Shown here piece after piece: positions 8,359 through 17,927 of a stretch of DNA of 64,000 nucleotides. The notes below the pieces were generated by a model. It was given only the letters and a program-made list of their open reading frames with translations. It was not told the DNA's origin and made no database searches. This DNA comes from Pseudomonas sp. 6D_7.1_Bac1 (GTDB lineage: Bacteria > Pseudomonadota > Gammaproteobacteria > Pseudomonadales > Pseudomonadaceae): NCBI RefSeq assembly GCF_025465945.1, contig NZ_JANLNW010000051.1:245819-309818 (forward strand), read 5' to 3'. Both the position numbers and the translations under genes were made by a program. Within the stretch, counting starts at the first letter, position 1; every line of letters starts with the position of its first letter.

Positions 8359-9657
8359 ATGCAAACGCTAAACCTCGCCACCCGCCGCTGGTGGTACATC
8401 ATGCCGATTGTGTTTATCACCTACAGCCTGGCGTATCTGGACCGCGCCAATTACGGTTTTGCCGCTGCCTCAGGCATGGCCGCCGACCTGATGATCACGC
8501 CGGGCCTGTCCTCGCTGCTCGGTGCGCTGTTCTTTCTCGGGTACTTTTTCTTTCAGGTCCCGGGAGCGATCTACGCGCAAAAGCACAGTGTGAAGCAGCT
8601 GATTTTCGTCAGCCTGATCCTCTGGGGCGGCCTGGCGACCATGACCGGGATCGTCTCGAACGCCTACTGGTTGATCGTGATTCGCTTCATGCTCGGCGTG
8701 GTCGAAGCTGCGGTAATGCCAGCGATGCTGGTGTACCTGTGCCACTGGTTCACCCGCGCCGAACGCTCGCGGGCCAACACCTTTCTGATCCTCGGCAACC
8801 CGGTGACCATGCTCTGGATGTCGGTGGTGTCGGGGTATCTGGTGCAGCATTTCAGCTGGCGCTGGATGTTCATCATCGAAGGGCTGCCGGCAGTGCTCTG
8901 GGCGTTCATCTGGTGGCGCCTGGCCGATGACCGGCCGGCCGACGCCAAATGGCTCAGTGACCAGGAAAAGCAAGACCTGCAAAGCGCCCTGGCCGCTGAA
9001 CAGGTTGGGATCAAAGCGGTGAAGAACTACGCCGAAGCGTTCCGTTCACCCAAAGTGATCATCCTGGCCTTGCAGTTTTTCTGCTGGAGCATTGGCGTTT
9101 ACGGTTTTGTGCTGTGGCTACCCTCGATCCTCAAACACGGCGCACAGATGAACATGATCGAAGCCGGCTGGCTGTCGGCGTTGCCTTATCTGGCGGCGGT
9201 GATTGCGATGCTCGGGGTGTCCTGGGGCTCGGACCGGATTCAGCGACGCAAACGCTTTGTCTGGCCGCCGCTGTTGATCGCCTCGATCGCGTTTTACGCC
9301 TCCTATGCCCTCGGCGCCGAGCACTTCTGGTGGTCCTACGCGCTGCTGGTGGTTGCCGGCGCCTGCATGTACGCCCCTTACGGGCCGTTTTTCGCCATCG
9401 TCCCGGAGATCCTGCCGGCCAACGTTGCCGGCGGTGCCATGGCGCTGATCAACAGCATGGGCGCCCTCGGCTCGTTCGGCGGGTCATATCTGGTCGGCTA
9501 TTTGAACAGCTCCACCGGCTCGCCCGGCGCTTCTTACCTGTTGATGAGCGCGGCCTTGATGCTCTCGGTGGTCCTGACGATGTTCCTCAAGCCCGGCGCC
9601 AGTGACCGGGCCCAGCCCACGCGTGCGCCCACCCGGCCCATAGCGGCGCATTCCTGA
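8359..9657 (+). CDS. kguT: 2-ketogluconate MFS transporter KguT
   Basis: A 432-residue inner-membrane permease of the MFS anion:cation symporter type with about 12 hydrophobic segments. The first helix region reads IVFITYSLAYLDRANYGFAA, a hallmark of this group, and the GSDRIQRRKRF loop lies between helices 8 and 9. AGGAG lies seven bases before the ATG. Its place between kguK and kguD assigns 2-ketogluconate as substrate, which would enter with protons. The C-terminal 18 residues are proline- and threonine-rich and cytoplasmic. Confidence 0.9.
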   Translation: MQTLNLATRRWWYIMPIVFITYSLAYLDRANYGFAAASGMAADLMITPGLSSLLGALFFLGYFFFQVPGAIYAQKHSVKQLIFVSLILWGGLATMTGIVSNAYWLIVIRFMLGVVEAAVMPAMLVYLCHWFTRAERSRANTFLILGNPVTMLWMSVVSGYLVQHFSWRWMFIIEGLPAVLWAFIWWRLADDRPADAKWLSDQEKQDLQSALAAEQVGIKAVKNYAEAFRSPKVIILALQFFCWSIGVYGFVLWLPSILKHGAQMNMIEAGWLSALPYLAAVIAMLGVSWGSDRIQRRKRFVWPPLLIASIAFYASYALGAEHFWWSYALLVVAGACMYAPYGPFFAIVPEILPANVAGGAMALINSMGALGSFGGSYLVGYLNSSTGSPGASYLLMSAALMLSVVLTMFLKPGASDRAQPTRAPTRPIAAHS

Positions 9658-9678
9658 ATTGAACAAGAGACTGATCCG

Positions 9679-10656
9679 ATGAAAAAGCAGGTCGTGCTGT
9701 ACAAAAAACTTTCTGCGCCACTCATGGCCCGCTTGCATGAACAGGCTCAGGTGACGCTGATCGACAACCTCAACGCCGAGGGTCTGAAACTGTTGCGCGA
9801 AGCGCTGCCCAGTGCACATGGCCTGCTTGGCGCCAGTCTGAAGCTGGACGCCGAACTGCTCGACCTGGCGCCACACTTGAAGGCCATTGCCAGCGTCTCG
9901 GTCGGCGTCGACAACTATGACATCGACTACCTGAACCGTCGGCAGATCCTGCTCAGCAATACGCCGGACGTGTTGACCGAAACCACCGCCGACACCGGTT
10001 TTGCGCTGATTCTGGCGACTGCCCGGCGCGTGGTTGAACTGGTCAACCTGGTGCGTTCCGGTCAATGGAACCGCAACATCGGCCCGGCGCATTTTGGCAG
10101 CGATGTGCACGGCAAAACCCTGGGCATCATTGGCATGGGCCGCATCGGCGAAGCGTTGGCCCAGCGTGGACATTTTGGTTTTGGCATGCCGATTCTCTAT
10201 CACAGCCACAGCGCCAAACCTGCGGTGGAGCAACGCTTCAACGCGCAGTACCGCAGCTTGGCGGACTTGCTGCAGCAGGCTGATTTTGTCTGCCTGACGT
10301 TGCCGTTGACCGCTGAAACCGCAGGATTGATGGGCGCCGAGCAGTTTGCGCTGATGCGCCCTGAGAGCTTTTTTATCAATATTTCCCGAGGCAAGGTGGT
10401 CGATGAAGCGGCGTTGATCGAAGCGTTACGCCAAGGACAAATTCGCGGGGCAGGACTGGATGTGTTCGAGCGCGAGCCACTGGCCCACGACTCGCCGTTG
10501 TTGCAATTGAACAACGTGGTAGCGACCCCGCACATGGGCTCTGCCACTCATGAAACCCGCGAGGCCATGGCCCGCTGTGCCGTCGATAACCTGCTGGCGG
10601 CGCTGGCCGGTGAACGCCCGGCGAACCTGGTGAATGGCCAGGTGTGGAAAGCTTGA
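9679..10656 (+). CDS. kguD: 2-keto-6-phosphogluconate reductase KguD
   Basis: A 325-residue D-isomer-specific 2-hydroxyacid dehydrogenase. The Rossmann motif GIIGMGRIGEAL is near residue 150. The substrate-binding INISRGKVVDEAALIEAL segment follows near residue 235, and the catalytic His is in ATPHMGSATHETREAM near residue 283. It reduces 2-keto-6-phosphogluconate to 6-phosphogluconate, feeding the Entner-Doudoroff pathway. It starts 21 bases after the kguT stop. An inverted REP pair follows and separates it from the converging aruH-like gene. Confidence 0.92.
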   Translation: MKKQVVLYKKLSAPLMARLHEQAQVTLIDNLNAEGLKLLREALPSAHGLLGASLKLDAELLDLAPHLKAIASVSVGVDNYDIDYLNRRQILLSNTPDVLTETTADTGFALILATARRVVELVNLVRSGQWNRNIGPAHFGSDVHGKTLGIIGMGRIGEALAQRGHFGFGMPILYHSHSAKPAVEQRFNAQYRSLADLLQQADFVCLTLPLTAETAGLMGAEQFALMRPESFFINISRGKVVDEAALIEALRQGQIRGAGLDVFEREPLAHDSPLLQLNNVVATPHMGSATHETREAMARCAVDNLLAALAGERPANLVNGQVWKA

Positions 10657-10679
10657 TGGTTTTGGCGCCTGTCAGATAG

Positions 10680-10757
10680 CTATCGCGAGCAGGCTCGCTC
10701 CCACAGGGGATCTGTGTGTGCATTCAATCCAGTGTGGGAGCGAGCCTGCTCGCGATG
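10680..10757. repeat. Inverted REP pair between converging genes
   Basis: Arms TATCGCGAGCAGGCTCGCTC and its complement, about 30 bases apart. It lies in the 135-base gap between the ends of kguD and the leftward transaminase gene, where it may act as a two-way transcript end. Confidence 0.9.
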
Positions 10758-10791
10758 GGGTCATCAAACTCAGCACACAACTTCAGACTGA

Positions 10792-11979
10792 TCATACCCG
10801 TCGGGCTTCCAGCAGCTCTGTAGCACACCGCACAATCCGGCGGCAGGCTTCGGCCAGGCGCTGTTGATCCAGCACCAGTCCAATGCGGATATGCCCCGCC
10901 GCACTGGGTCCGAACGCTTCACCGGCCAGCACCGACACGGCATAGCCTTCCAGAAGCCTTTCAGCGAACGCCTGCGCGCCCACCCCGGTGTGGCGCACAT
11001 CGACCATCACGAACATCCCGCCATCCGGGATCACCGGCTTGATACCCGGGCAGTCACTCAAGCGCGCGCACACCAGATCACGGCGCGCCCGGTACTCGTT
11101 ACGCATCCGTTCAAGCTCCGGCAGATCCGTCTCCAGTGCCACTCGCGCGGCGGTCTGAACGAAGTCCGGAATACCGAAGAGCATGCACAACGACAAATGC
11201 TCCAAGTGTTCAGTCAACGGTTTTGGACCGATCACCCAACCGATTCGCCAGCCACTCATGGCGTGGGATTTCGACAGGCTGTTGACGGTCGCCGTACGTT
11301 CAGCCATCCCCGGCAGGCTGGCCGGACTGATGTGCTGGCCTTCATACAACAGATCGCTGTAGACCTCGTCGCTGATCAGCCACAGGTCATGCTGGATGCA
11401 CAGGCGCGCCAGGGCCTGCCAGATCGGTAGCGACAGGCTTGCCCCCGAGGGGTTGTTCGGGCTATTGAGCAGGATCGCTCGGGTTTGCGGGGTGATTCGT
11501 GCGGCGACGTCCGCCGGGTCAACGCGAAAACCGTTTTCCGGCCGCACCGGCACCGGCACCACCTTCGCCCCGCAGGTGCCGAACACGCCTTCGTAGGTCA
11601 CGTACATGGGTTCTGCGACCAGCACCTCGTCACCCGGGTCGAGTAGGCATTGCACCACCGAGTACACCGCACACTGCGCACCCGGCAGCACCTGCACGTG
11701 GTCGGCATCGACCGCTTGACCGCTGCGCCGGGTGTGACGACGGGCGATGCTGGTACGCAGCGACCGCGTGCCGCGCACTTCCGAATAGTGGGTATCGCCG
11801 GCCAGCAAGCTGTCGATGGCGGCCTGGACGATCGGCTTCGGTGTATCGAAATCCGGATCGCCGACCGACAACAGCAACACATCGACACCTTGCTCGCGCA
11901 ACTCCAGCGCTCGGTAGTGAATCTGCCAGGCATCGGCTCCGTCGCCGGCAATTCGTTGGGTCAAGGCTGAATAGCGCAT
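10792..11979 (-). CDS. aruH: Arginine:pyruvate transaminase AruH-like
   Basis: A 395-residue fold-type I PLP aminotransferase. The start MRYSALTQRIAGDGADAW at 11979 is chosen because GGAG lies six bases upstream; an upstream in-frame ATG is weaker. Visible motifs are LLSVGDPDFDTPKPIVQAA, the NSPNNPSG substrate loop, ISDEVYSDL with the PLP-binding Asp and Tyr, and NSLSKSHAMSGWRIGW carrying the Schiff-base lysine. From memory the sequence closely follows P. aeruginosa AruH, which starts the arginine transaminase pathway by making 2-ketoarginine. The usual partner aruI is not adjacent. The gene begins 40 bases after the end of a chemoreceptor gene on the same strand. Another amino-acid substrate is possible. 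Confidence 0.75.
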   Translation of the reverse strand: MRYSALTQRIAGDGADAWQIHYRALELREQGVDVLLLSVGDPDFDTPKPIVQAAIDSLLAGDTHYSEVRGTRSLRTSIARRHTRRSGQAVDADHVQVLPGAQCAVYSVVQCLLDPGDEVLVAEPMYVTYEGVFGTCGAKVVPVPVRPENGFRVDPADVAARITPQTRAILLNSPNNPSGASLSLPIWQALARLCIQHDLWLISDEVYSDLLYEGQHISPASLPGMAERTATVNSLSKSHAMSGWRIGWVIGPKPLTEHLEHLSLCMLFGIPDFVQTAARVALETDLPELERMRNEYRARRDLVCARLSDCPGIKPVIPDGGMFVMVDVRHTGVGAQAFAERLLEGYAVSVLAGEAFGPSAAGHIRIGLVLDQQRLAEACRRIVRCATELLEARRV

Positions 11980-12019
11980 GTCTCTCTCCTGTCGCGCGGG
12001 CTCCAGCCTCAACCCTATC

Positions 12020-13645
12020 TCAAATCACGAAACGCGCCACCATGGCATTCAAATCGACCGCCAGGCGCGACAGCTCATGGCTGGCGGCGCTGGTCTGGTT
12101 GGCACCGGCGGCCGATTGAGTGGCCAGGTCGCGGATGTTCACCAGGTTGCGGTCCACTTCGCGCGACACCTGCGCCTGTTCTTCCGAGGCGCTGGCGATC
12201 ACCAGATTGCGCTCGTTGATCTGATGGATCGACTGAGTGATCTGCTCCAGCGCCACGCCGGCCGCACGGGCCAGTTCCAGGGTGGAGTGGGTGCGCTGGT
12301 TGCTTTGCTGCATGGAATCGACCGCTTGGCCGGTGCCGTTCTGAATACCGGCGACCATTTTTTCGATTTCCTGGGTCGATTGTGCGGTGCGATGCGCCAA
12401 GGCGCGGACCTCGTCCGCCACTACCGCAAAACCACGCCCGGCTTCACCGGCCCGCGCCGCTTCGATGGCGGCGTTGAGCGCCAACAGGTTGGTCTGCTCG
12501 GCAATCGCCCGAATCACGTCCAGCACCTTGCCGATATCACGGCCCTGAGTGGCCAGACCTTCGATCATCAGCGACGTGGTTTGCACGTCATGGGTCATGG
12601 TCTGGATGGCGTTGACGGTTTCCACCACGCGGTCGCGACCCTCACGGGCGGCCTGGGTCGATTGATTCGATGCCTCGGAGGTGGACACCGCATTGCGTGC
12701 GACCTCTTCCACGGCGGCGGTCATTTCGTTGACGGCTGTCGCGGCCTGTTCGATTTCGTTGTTTTGCTGTTGCAGACCGCGCGACGCTTCCTCGGTCACG
12801 GCACTGAGTTCTTCTGCGGCGGCACCCAACTGATTGGCGGAGCCGGCGATCTGCTCGATGGTTTTGCGCAGGTTGGCTTGCATGGTCGACAAGGCACCGA
12901 GCAAACGCGCCGGCTCGTCCTTGCCGTCGACTTCGATGGGTTTGGTCAGGTTACCGCCAGCGATGGATTCGGCGGCAGCCAAGGCACGGTTCAGCGGTGT
13001 GACGATGCTGCGGGTCAGCAACCAGGCCAGCAACACTGTCACCAACGCGGCGATCACCGAAACCGCGATGATCCCGTTGGTGGCGTAAGCGTATTGGTCG
13101 CCAGCGACAGCGTCGGCCTCGGTTGCGCCCGCCTGGTTAATCGCGATCAGCTTGTTCAACTGCTCACCCATCAGATCGGTACCGTCCTTGATACGCGTAT
13201 TGATCAGGTTGCGCATGTCTTCGATTTTGTTCTGCCGCGACAGCTCCATCATCTGGCTTTGGGCTTGCAGATAACTGTCCAGGGTGGCAGCAAAGGCTTT
13301 AGTCAGCGCCGTTTCTTCCGGGCCGGCTGGCAAGGCTTCATAACTCGCCTGTGCTTTTCGGGTCTTGTCGACCAGTACGTTGATGCGGCCTTCTGCTTCC
13401 TGCAACCCGGCGGCTTCACGGTTGATCAGTACGCGGAACGACAGAAGGCGCAAGCGCAGGACGTCTTCTGTGATATTCCCAAGGAAGGCTACGCTGGGTA
13501 GTTGATTGCTTTCCATGTCGATGGAGGCCTGGCGGATGATCGACATGCGGTTCACGGCAAATACGCCGAGCACGACCACCAGCAACGCAATGAAAGCAAA
13601 ACCCAGGAAAGCTCGAGGCGCGATATTCATGTTACGCAAGGACAT
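12020..13645 (-). CDS. Methyl-accepting chemotaxis protein
   Basis: A 541-residue transmembrane chemoreceptor. TM1 is [20 protein letters not shown] near residue 15 and TM2 is [20 protein letters not shown] near residue 195. The periplasmic part of about 160 residues is helical, resembling the 4HB ligand domain. A HAMP domain follows ([20 protein letters not shown]). The signalling tip has the conserved [19 protein letters not shown] and [20 protein letters not shown]. The start [13 protein letters not shown] is chosen over a start 13 codons upstream since TM1 follows directly. The ligand is unknown. Close linkage to the aruH-like gene hints at amino-acid sensing. Confidence 0.9.
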   Translation of the reverse strand: MSLRNMNIAPRAFLGFAFIALLVVVLGVFAVNRMSIIRQASIDMESNQLPSVAFLGNITEDVLRLRLLSFRVLINREAAGLQEAEGRINVLVDKTRKAQASYEALPAGPEETALTKAFAATLDSYLQAQSQMMELSRQNKIEDMRNLINTRIKDGTDLMGEQLNKLIAINQAGATEADAVAGDQYAYATNGIIAVSVIAALVTVLLAWLLTRSIVTPLNRALAAAESIAGGNLTKPIEVDGKDEPARLLGALSTMQANLRKTIEQIAGSANQLGAAAEELSAVTEEASRGLQQQNNEIEQAATAVNEMTAAVEEVARNAVSTSEASNQSTQAAREGRDRVVETVNAIQTMTHDVQTTSLMIEGLATQGRDIGKVLDVIRAIAEQTNLLALNAAIEAARAGEAGRGFAVVADEVRALAHRTAQSTQEIEKMVAGIQNGTGQAVDSMQQSNQRTHSTLELARAAGVALEQITQSIHQINERNLVIASASEEQAQVSREVDRNLVNIRDLATQSAAGANQTSAASHELSRLAVDLNAMVARFVI

Positions 13646-13820
13646 AGGATGAGTCTCGGAGTAGTGATGTCTTCGAGCATCCATGCAGTGAACGCTGGCA
13701 GGCAGGAAATCGCTCCCGGCGTGCAGGTAGGCGACTTTGTTTGAAGGGGTGTGCGCCTATACCCTGTATCGGCCGGGCTTTAGCTTTTATGCAGGCTTGA
13801 GAAAAATATATTTCTTGGTG

Positions 13821-13852
13821 TGACAAGTGTTTCAAGGGTGAAACACTTGTCA
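13821..13852 (-). terminator. Hairpin terminator after glycerate kinase gene
   Basis: A perfect 14-bp inverted repeat (TGACAAGTGTTTCA and its complement) with a four-base loop. It lies 15 bases past the stop of the leftward kinase gene. On that strand the bases after it are loosely T-rich (ATATATTTTTC), consistent with rho-independent termination. Confidence 0.7.
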
Positions 13853-13866
13853 GGCGATGAGGGTTA

Positions 13867-15006
13867 TCAGCCCTTAGCTGCAATGCGCCAGACCCGGGCG
13901 ATGTCCCGCGCTCGCTCACGCAGCAGGCGCGGGGCGTCGGCACAGGCTTGCTCCAGCGTCATCGGTCCGGACGCGAGCGCGAATGCGGCGTCCACGCCAT
14001 GTTGGTACATCTGCTGGTAGCCGTCGCCGAGGGTGCCGGCGATGACGATCACCGGTACGCCCTGCTGCCGGGCGATACGCGCCACGCCAAACGGCGTTTT
14101 GCCGCGCAAGGTCTGGGCGTCGAAACGGCCCTCACCGGTGATCACCAGGTCAGCATTCGTGACTGCATCGGCCAGGCCGACCAGTTCGGCGACCACTTCC
14201 ACGCCAGCACGAAATTGCGCGCCAAGAAACGCCTTGGCCGCAAACCCCAGACCGCCCGCCGCGCCACTGCCCGGCTCGTCACGCAGATCTTTTTCCAGGG
14301 CTTGGGCGCAGAGCCCGGCAAAATGCCCGAGGGCCTGATCCAGCTGTTGGACCTGTTCGGCTGAAGCACCTTTCTGCGGACCGAAAATCGCTGAGGCACC
14401 GTGAGGGCCGCACAGCGGGTTGTTGACGTCGGCGGCGATCTCAAAGCGTACGTTGGCCAGACGCGAGTCCATGTCACTCAGATCGATCTGCGTCAGTTGC
14501 GCCAATGCCAGGCCACCGGGTTTCAATGTCTGGCCCTGGGCATCGAGCAATCGCACACCCAGCGCCTGTAATGCACCGGCACCCGCGTCGTTGGTGGCAC
14601 TGCCGCCGATGGCCAGGATGATCCGCTGCGCACCCGCATCGAGTGCCGCGCGGATCAGTTCGCCGGTGCCGAAGGTGCTGCTGATGCACGCATCGCGCTG
14701 GCCCACCGGTACCAACTGCAAACCGCTGGCCTCGGCCATTTCGATGATCGCGGTGTGGCTGTGGGGCAACCAGCCCCAATGCGCGTTGACCTTGATACCG
14801 AGCGGCCCCTGCACGGTGGCGCTGTGCAGCTCACCCTCACAGGCGGCGAGAATCGACTCGACCGTCCCTTCCCCACCGTCCGCCATCGGGCACTTGACCA
14901 GCGTCGCGTCGGGCCAGACCTCAGCCAGGCCCAACGCGATGGCGTCGGCCACGGCTTCGGCACTCAGGCTGTCCTTGAACGAATCGGGGGCGATGACGAT
15001 TTTCAT
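13867..15006 (-). CDS. Glycerate 2-kinase (GarK/GlxK family)
   Basis: A 379-residue glycerate kinase of the GarK/GlxK type. The start MKIVIAPDSFKDSLSA has GGAG eight bases upstream; a longer frame from 15075 is rejected. Family motifs include IAPDSFKDSL at the N-terminus, CPMADGGEGTVES near residue 45, AIGGSATNDAGAG near residue 135, and VITGEGRFDAQTLRGKTP near residue 288. It phosphorylates glycerate to 2-phosphoglycerate, linking glycerate or sugar-diacid breakdown to central metabolism. It lies 110 bases downstream of a CdaR-type regulator gene on the same strand and ends in a strong hairpin. Confidence 0.9.
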   Translation of the reverse strand: MKIVIAPDSFKDSLSAEAVADAIALGLAEVWPDATLVKCPMADGGEGTVESILAACEGELHSATVQGPLGIKVNAHWGWLPHSHTAIIEMAEASGLQLVPVGQRDACISSTFGTGELIRAALDAGAQRIILAIGGSATNDAGAGALQALGVRLLDAQGQTLKPGGLALAQLTQIDLSDMDSRLANVRFEIAADVNNPLCGPHGASAIFGPQKGASAEQVQQLDQALGHFAGLCAQALEKDLRDEPGSGAAGGLGFAAKAFLGAQFRAGVEVVAELVGLADAVTNADLVITGEGRFDAQTLRGKTPFGVARIARQQGVPVIVIAGTLGDGYQQMYQHGVDAAFALASGPMTLEQACADAPRLLRERARDIARVWRIAAKG

Positions 15007-15116
15007 GTGAATTCTCCAGTTCCAATGGAGCCCATGCTGCCAGTTGAACTGAACAATGACGCCGGTCCGCTGCACAAGTGCAGCATGGGTTTATTGTTCA
15101 TTTCTACAAATAGCTG

Positions 15117-16247
15117 CTACGGATTAGTGTGTGACTGTTCGGTCTGCGGCAGCAGTTGCACACCCAGGTACAACGCGAGCATGCCGTCGAGGCGTAGCGG
15201 GTCAACGCCGCTGAGTTCGGCGATGCGCTCCATGCGGTAACGCAAGCTATTGCGGTGGATGCCCAACGCATCGGCACACGCCTGGCTTTGACCGTCGTGT
15301 TCGCACCAACTGCGCAATGTCGCCAACAGTTGGCCGTTACCGTCCTTGGCGATGACTTTGCGCAGAGGAGTGAGCAATTCGTCCAGCGCATCGTCATTGC
15401 GATGACGCCAGAGCATGACCGGCAGTCGATAGCGGTTCAGCGTCAGCAAACGGCTGTTGGGCAGCACGTCACGCCCATAGGCCAGCAAGTCGCCGACCCG
15501 CCGATAGCAACGGCGCAAGCCCTGTAATCCATCCGCCTGACCGCCAACAGCGATCCGCAGAATGTTCCAGCCCTGGCCTTCGAGTTTTTCCAGCAAGCGT
15601 TCGTTGTCCACTGCTTGCGTGGTCGGACGGCACCACAGCAGCGATGATTTGGCGGAACTCACGCACCAACTGTCGGGATAGCGTGAGATCAACCAGGCAC
15701 TCAAGGCCTCGGCGGTTTGCCCGGCGCCATGCTCCAGACTCAGTTCAAACAAATAAGGGGTACGCGACAGTTGCGGTTTGAGGCCCATTTGCTGTGCTTC
15801 GTCGATCAGCCGTGGCGAATCTCCCGCCTCGCTGAGCAGCAACGCCAGCAGATCATCGCAACGCTGACGACGCCATTGCTGTTCGGCCTGTTGGTTGCGC
15901 TGGCCGACCAGCATCTCGGCAGTCATGCGCACCAGTTCCGCATAGGTACGCAGCTGCTCGGGCTCACCGGTAATGCCCAGCACGCCAATCAAACGCTGAT
16001 CGAGCAGCAGCGGCAAATTGATCCCCGGCTGCACACCTTTGAGGTGCGCGGCGGTCTGCGCGTCGATTTCCACCACCCGCCCATTCGCCAGCACCAGCTG
16101 CGCACCTTCGTGCCGGGTGTTGATCCGTTCCGGCTCACCACTGCCGAGGATCAGCCCCTGGCTGTCCATGACGTTGACGTTGTACGGCAGGATGGCCATC
16201 GCCCGGTCGACGATATCCTGCGCCAGGTCGTGATCAAGTTCGAACAT
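15117..16247 (-). CDS. cdaR: CdaR/SdaR-type sugar diacid regulator
   Basis: A 376-residue transcription activator. The N-terminal diacid-recognition domain runs from MFELDHDLAQDIVDRAM to about residue 135 (NLPLLLDQRLIGVLGITGEP). The C-terminal PucR-like helix-turn-helix contains ADALGIHRNSLRYRMERIAE near residue 335. The start at 16247 has AAGGA about 11 bases upstream; a 29-codon longer frame lacks a site. Family members respond to galactarate, glucarate or glycerate and activate uptake and breakdown genes. The genes on either side, a glycerate kinase and a divergent MFS permease, are the expected targets. Confidence 0.85.
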   Translation of the reverse strand: MFELDHDLAQDIVDRAMAILPYNVNVMDSQGLILGSGEPERINTRHEGAQLVLANGRVVEIDAQTAAHLKGVQPGINLPLLLDQRLIGVLGITGEPEQLRTYAELVRMTAEMLVGQRNQQAEQQWRRQRCDDLLALLLSEAGDSPRLIDEAQQMGLKPQLSRTPYLFELSLEHGAGQTAEALSAWLISRYPDSWCVSSAKSSLLWCRPTTQAVDNERLLEKLEGQGWNILRIAVGGQADGLQGLRRCYRRVGDLLAYGRDVLPNSRLLTLNRYRLPVMLWRHRNDDALDELLTPLRKVIAKDGNGQLLATLRSWCEHDGQSQACADALGIHRNSLRYRMERIAELSGVDPLRLDGMLALYLGVQLLPQTEQSHTNP

Positions 16248-16290
16248 GCGGGGTAATCCTTGAAAACGTGCGGTGATTGATTGTTCACCC

Positions 16291-16318
16291 GCACAGGCTG
16301 TTGGCGCAAACCCTGTGC
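16291..16318. promoter_or_regulatory. Inverted repeat in the cdaR/permease gap
   Basis: GCACAGG and CCTGTGC are separated by 14 bases, near the middle of the 168-base gap between the divergent cdaR and MFS genes. It is a candidate regulator site. No experimental consensus that I can recall confirms it. Confidence 0.35.
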
Positions 16319-16415
16319 TCAGGCACAAAGACATCCGCTCAGGGGTGACCGAGACTCTTCAGGCGACCAACGTTACCCTTGCCTCGCAAAAAATCATAAT
16401 AAAGAGAGACCCGCC

Positions 16416-17726
16416 ATGTCACAGAGCGCCGCTGCCACCCTGGCCACCGATGACGATAAAAACGCCGTCTACAAGCGCGTTACCCTGCGCCTGATCCCCT
16501 TCATCTTCATCTGCTACCTGTTCAACTACCTCGACCGGGTCAACGTTGGATTTGCCAAACTGCAGATGCTCGACGCGCTGAAATTCAGCGAAACCGTGTA
16601 TGGCCTCGGGGCCGGAATATTCTTTATCGGCTACGTGCTGTGCGGCGTTCCGAGCAACCTGGCGCTGACCCGATTCGGCCCACGGCGCTGGATCGCGGTG
16701 ATGATGGTCACCTGGGGCGCGCTGTCGACCTGCCTGCTGTTCGTCACTACACCGACCGGGTTCTACACCCTGCGCCTGTTCACTGGCGCCGCCGAAGCCG
16801 GGTTCTTCCCAGGCGTGGTGCTGTACCTTTCGCAGTGGTTCCCGACGTTCCGCCGTGGCCGCATCATGGCGTTGTTCATGTCGGCGATCCCGGTGTCAGG
16901 CCTGCTCGGCAGCCCGTTCTCTGGCTGGATCCTCAACCACTTCGCCGCCGGTCAAGGTGGCCTCGCCGGCTGGCAGTGGATGTTCCTGCTGCAAGGCATT
17001 CCGACCATCACCCTCGGCGCCCTGGCGTTCTTCCTGCTCAGCGACAACTTCGCCAGTGCCAAATGGCTCAAGCCGCAAGAGCGTGCTGTGCTTGAAGCCG
17101 ATCAAGCCATTGATTGGGCCAACAAACCGAAAACCACCACCGACTCACTGCTGGCGGTATTCAAAAACCCGGCGATCTGGGCGTTCGGGCTGATCTACTT
17201 CTGTATTCAAAGCGGCGTTTACGCGATCAACTTCTGGCTGCCATCGATCATCAAGAACCTCGGTTTCGCCGATAATCTGGTGATCGGTTGGCTCAGTGCA
17301 ATTCCGTACTTGCTGGCGGCAGTGTTCATGTTGATGGTGGGTCGCTCGGCCGATCTGCATAAAGAACGCCGCTGGCATTTGGTGGTACCGATGTTGATGG
17401 GCGCGGCAGGTCTGTTGATCGCCGTGAACTTTGCCGCCAACCCGGCTATTGCGATTCTTGGCCTGACCATCGCCACCATGGGCGCCCTTACCGGCCTGCC
17501 GATGTTCTGGCCGGTACCGACCGCGATGCTCAGCGCCGGCGCTGCCGCCGGTGGCCTGGCATTGATCAACTCCATGGGGCAGATGGCCGGTTTCCTCAGC
17601 CCGTACCTGGTGGGTTGGGTCAAGGACAGCACCGGCTCGACCGATGCGGCGTTGTACCTGCTGGCGGGTGTGATTGTCAGCGGTAGTTTGCTGGCGCTGC
17701 GGATGACCCGCACACTGCGGACTTGA
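16416..17726 (+). CDS. MFS permease, hydroxy-acid/sugar-diacid type
   Basis: A 436-residue inner-membrane permease with about 12 hydrophobic segments, of the anion:cation symporter group. The first helix carries FIFICYLFNYLDRVNVGFAK and helix 4 follows FYTLRLFTGAAEAGFFPGVV, both typical. The start at 16416 (MSQSAAATLATDDDK) has AAGAGAG upstream; a frame from 16281 is rejected. It is divergent from cdaR and near a glycerate kinase, so glycerate, tartrate or a sugar diacid are likely substrates. It is similar in layout to KguT but not adjacent to kgu genes. A REP pair follows the stop. Confidence 0.88.
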   Translation: MSQSAAATLATDDDKNAVYKRVTLRLIPFIFICYLFNYLDRVNVGFAKLQMLDALKFSETVYGLGAGIFFIGYVLCGVPSNLALTRFGPRRWIAVMMVTWGALSTCLLFVTTPTGFYTLRLFTGAAEAGFFPGVVLYLSQWFPTFRRGRIMALFMSAIPVSGLLGSPFSGWILNHFAAGQGGLAGWQWMFLLQGIPTITLGALAFFLLSDNFASAKWLKPQERAVLEADQAIDWANKPKTTTDSLLAVFKNPAIWAFGLIYFCIQSGVYAINFWLPSIIKNLGFADNLVIGWLSAIPYLLAAVFMLMVGRSADLHKERRWHLVVPMLMGAAGLLIAVNFAANPAIAILGLTIATMGALTGLPMFWPVPTAMLSAGAAAGGLALINSMGQMAGFLSPYLVGWVKDSTGSTDAALYLLAGVIVSGSLLALRMTRTLRT

Positions 17727-17743
17727 TCACTGCCAATCTTCCA

Positions 17744-17834
17744 ATGTGGGAGCGAGCCTGCTCGCGATGGCGGCATGACAGTCAACATTGATGTTGAATG
17801 TAAAGCAGCTATCGCGAGCAGGCTCGCTCCCACA
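17744..17834. repeat. Inverted REP pair, outward GTGGGAG ends (REPIN-like)
   Basis: Here the arms are reversed relative to the pairs at 6334, 8211 and 10680: GTGGGAGCGAGCCTGCTCGC is on the left and its complement on the right, with about 45 bases between. This is the classical REPIN layout. Confidence 0.9.
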
Positions 17835-17927
17835 CTGATTTCAGTATTGACCGGATAATTCCGTTTGCCCCGTACGGTTGTTCTGGTATTTGATTGAGCC
17901 TTTCCCACCGGCAAAAGGATTTCGCAC

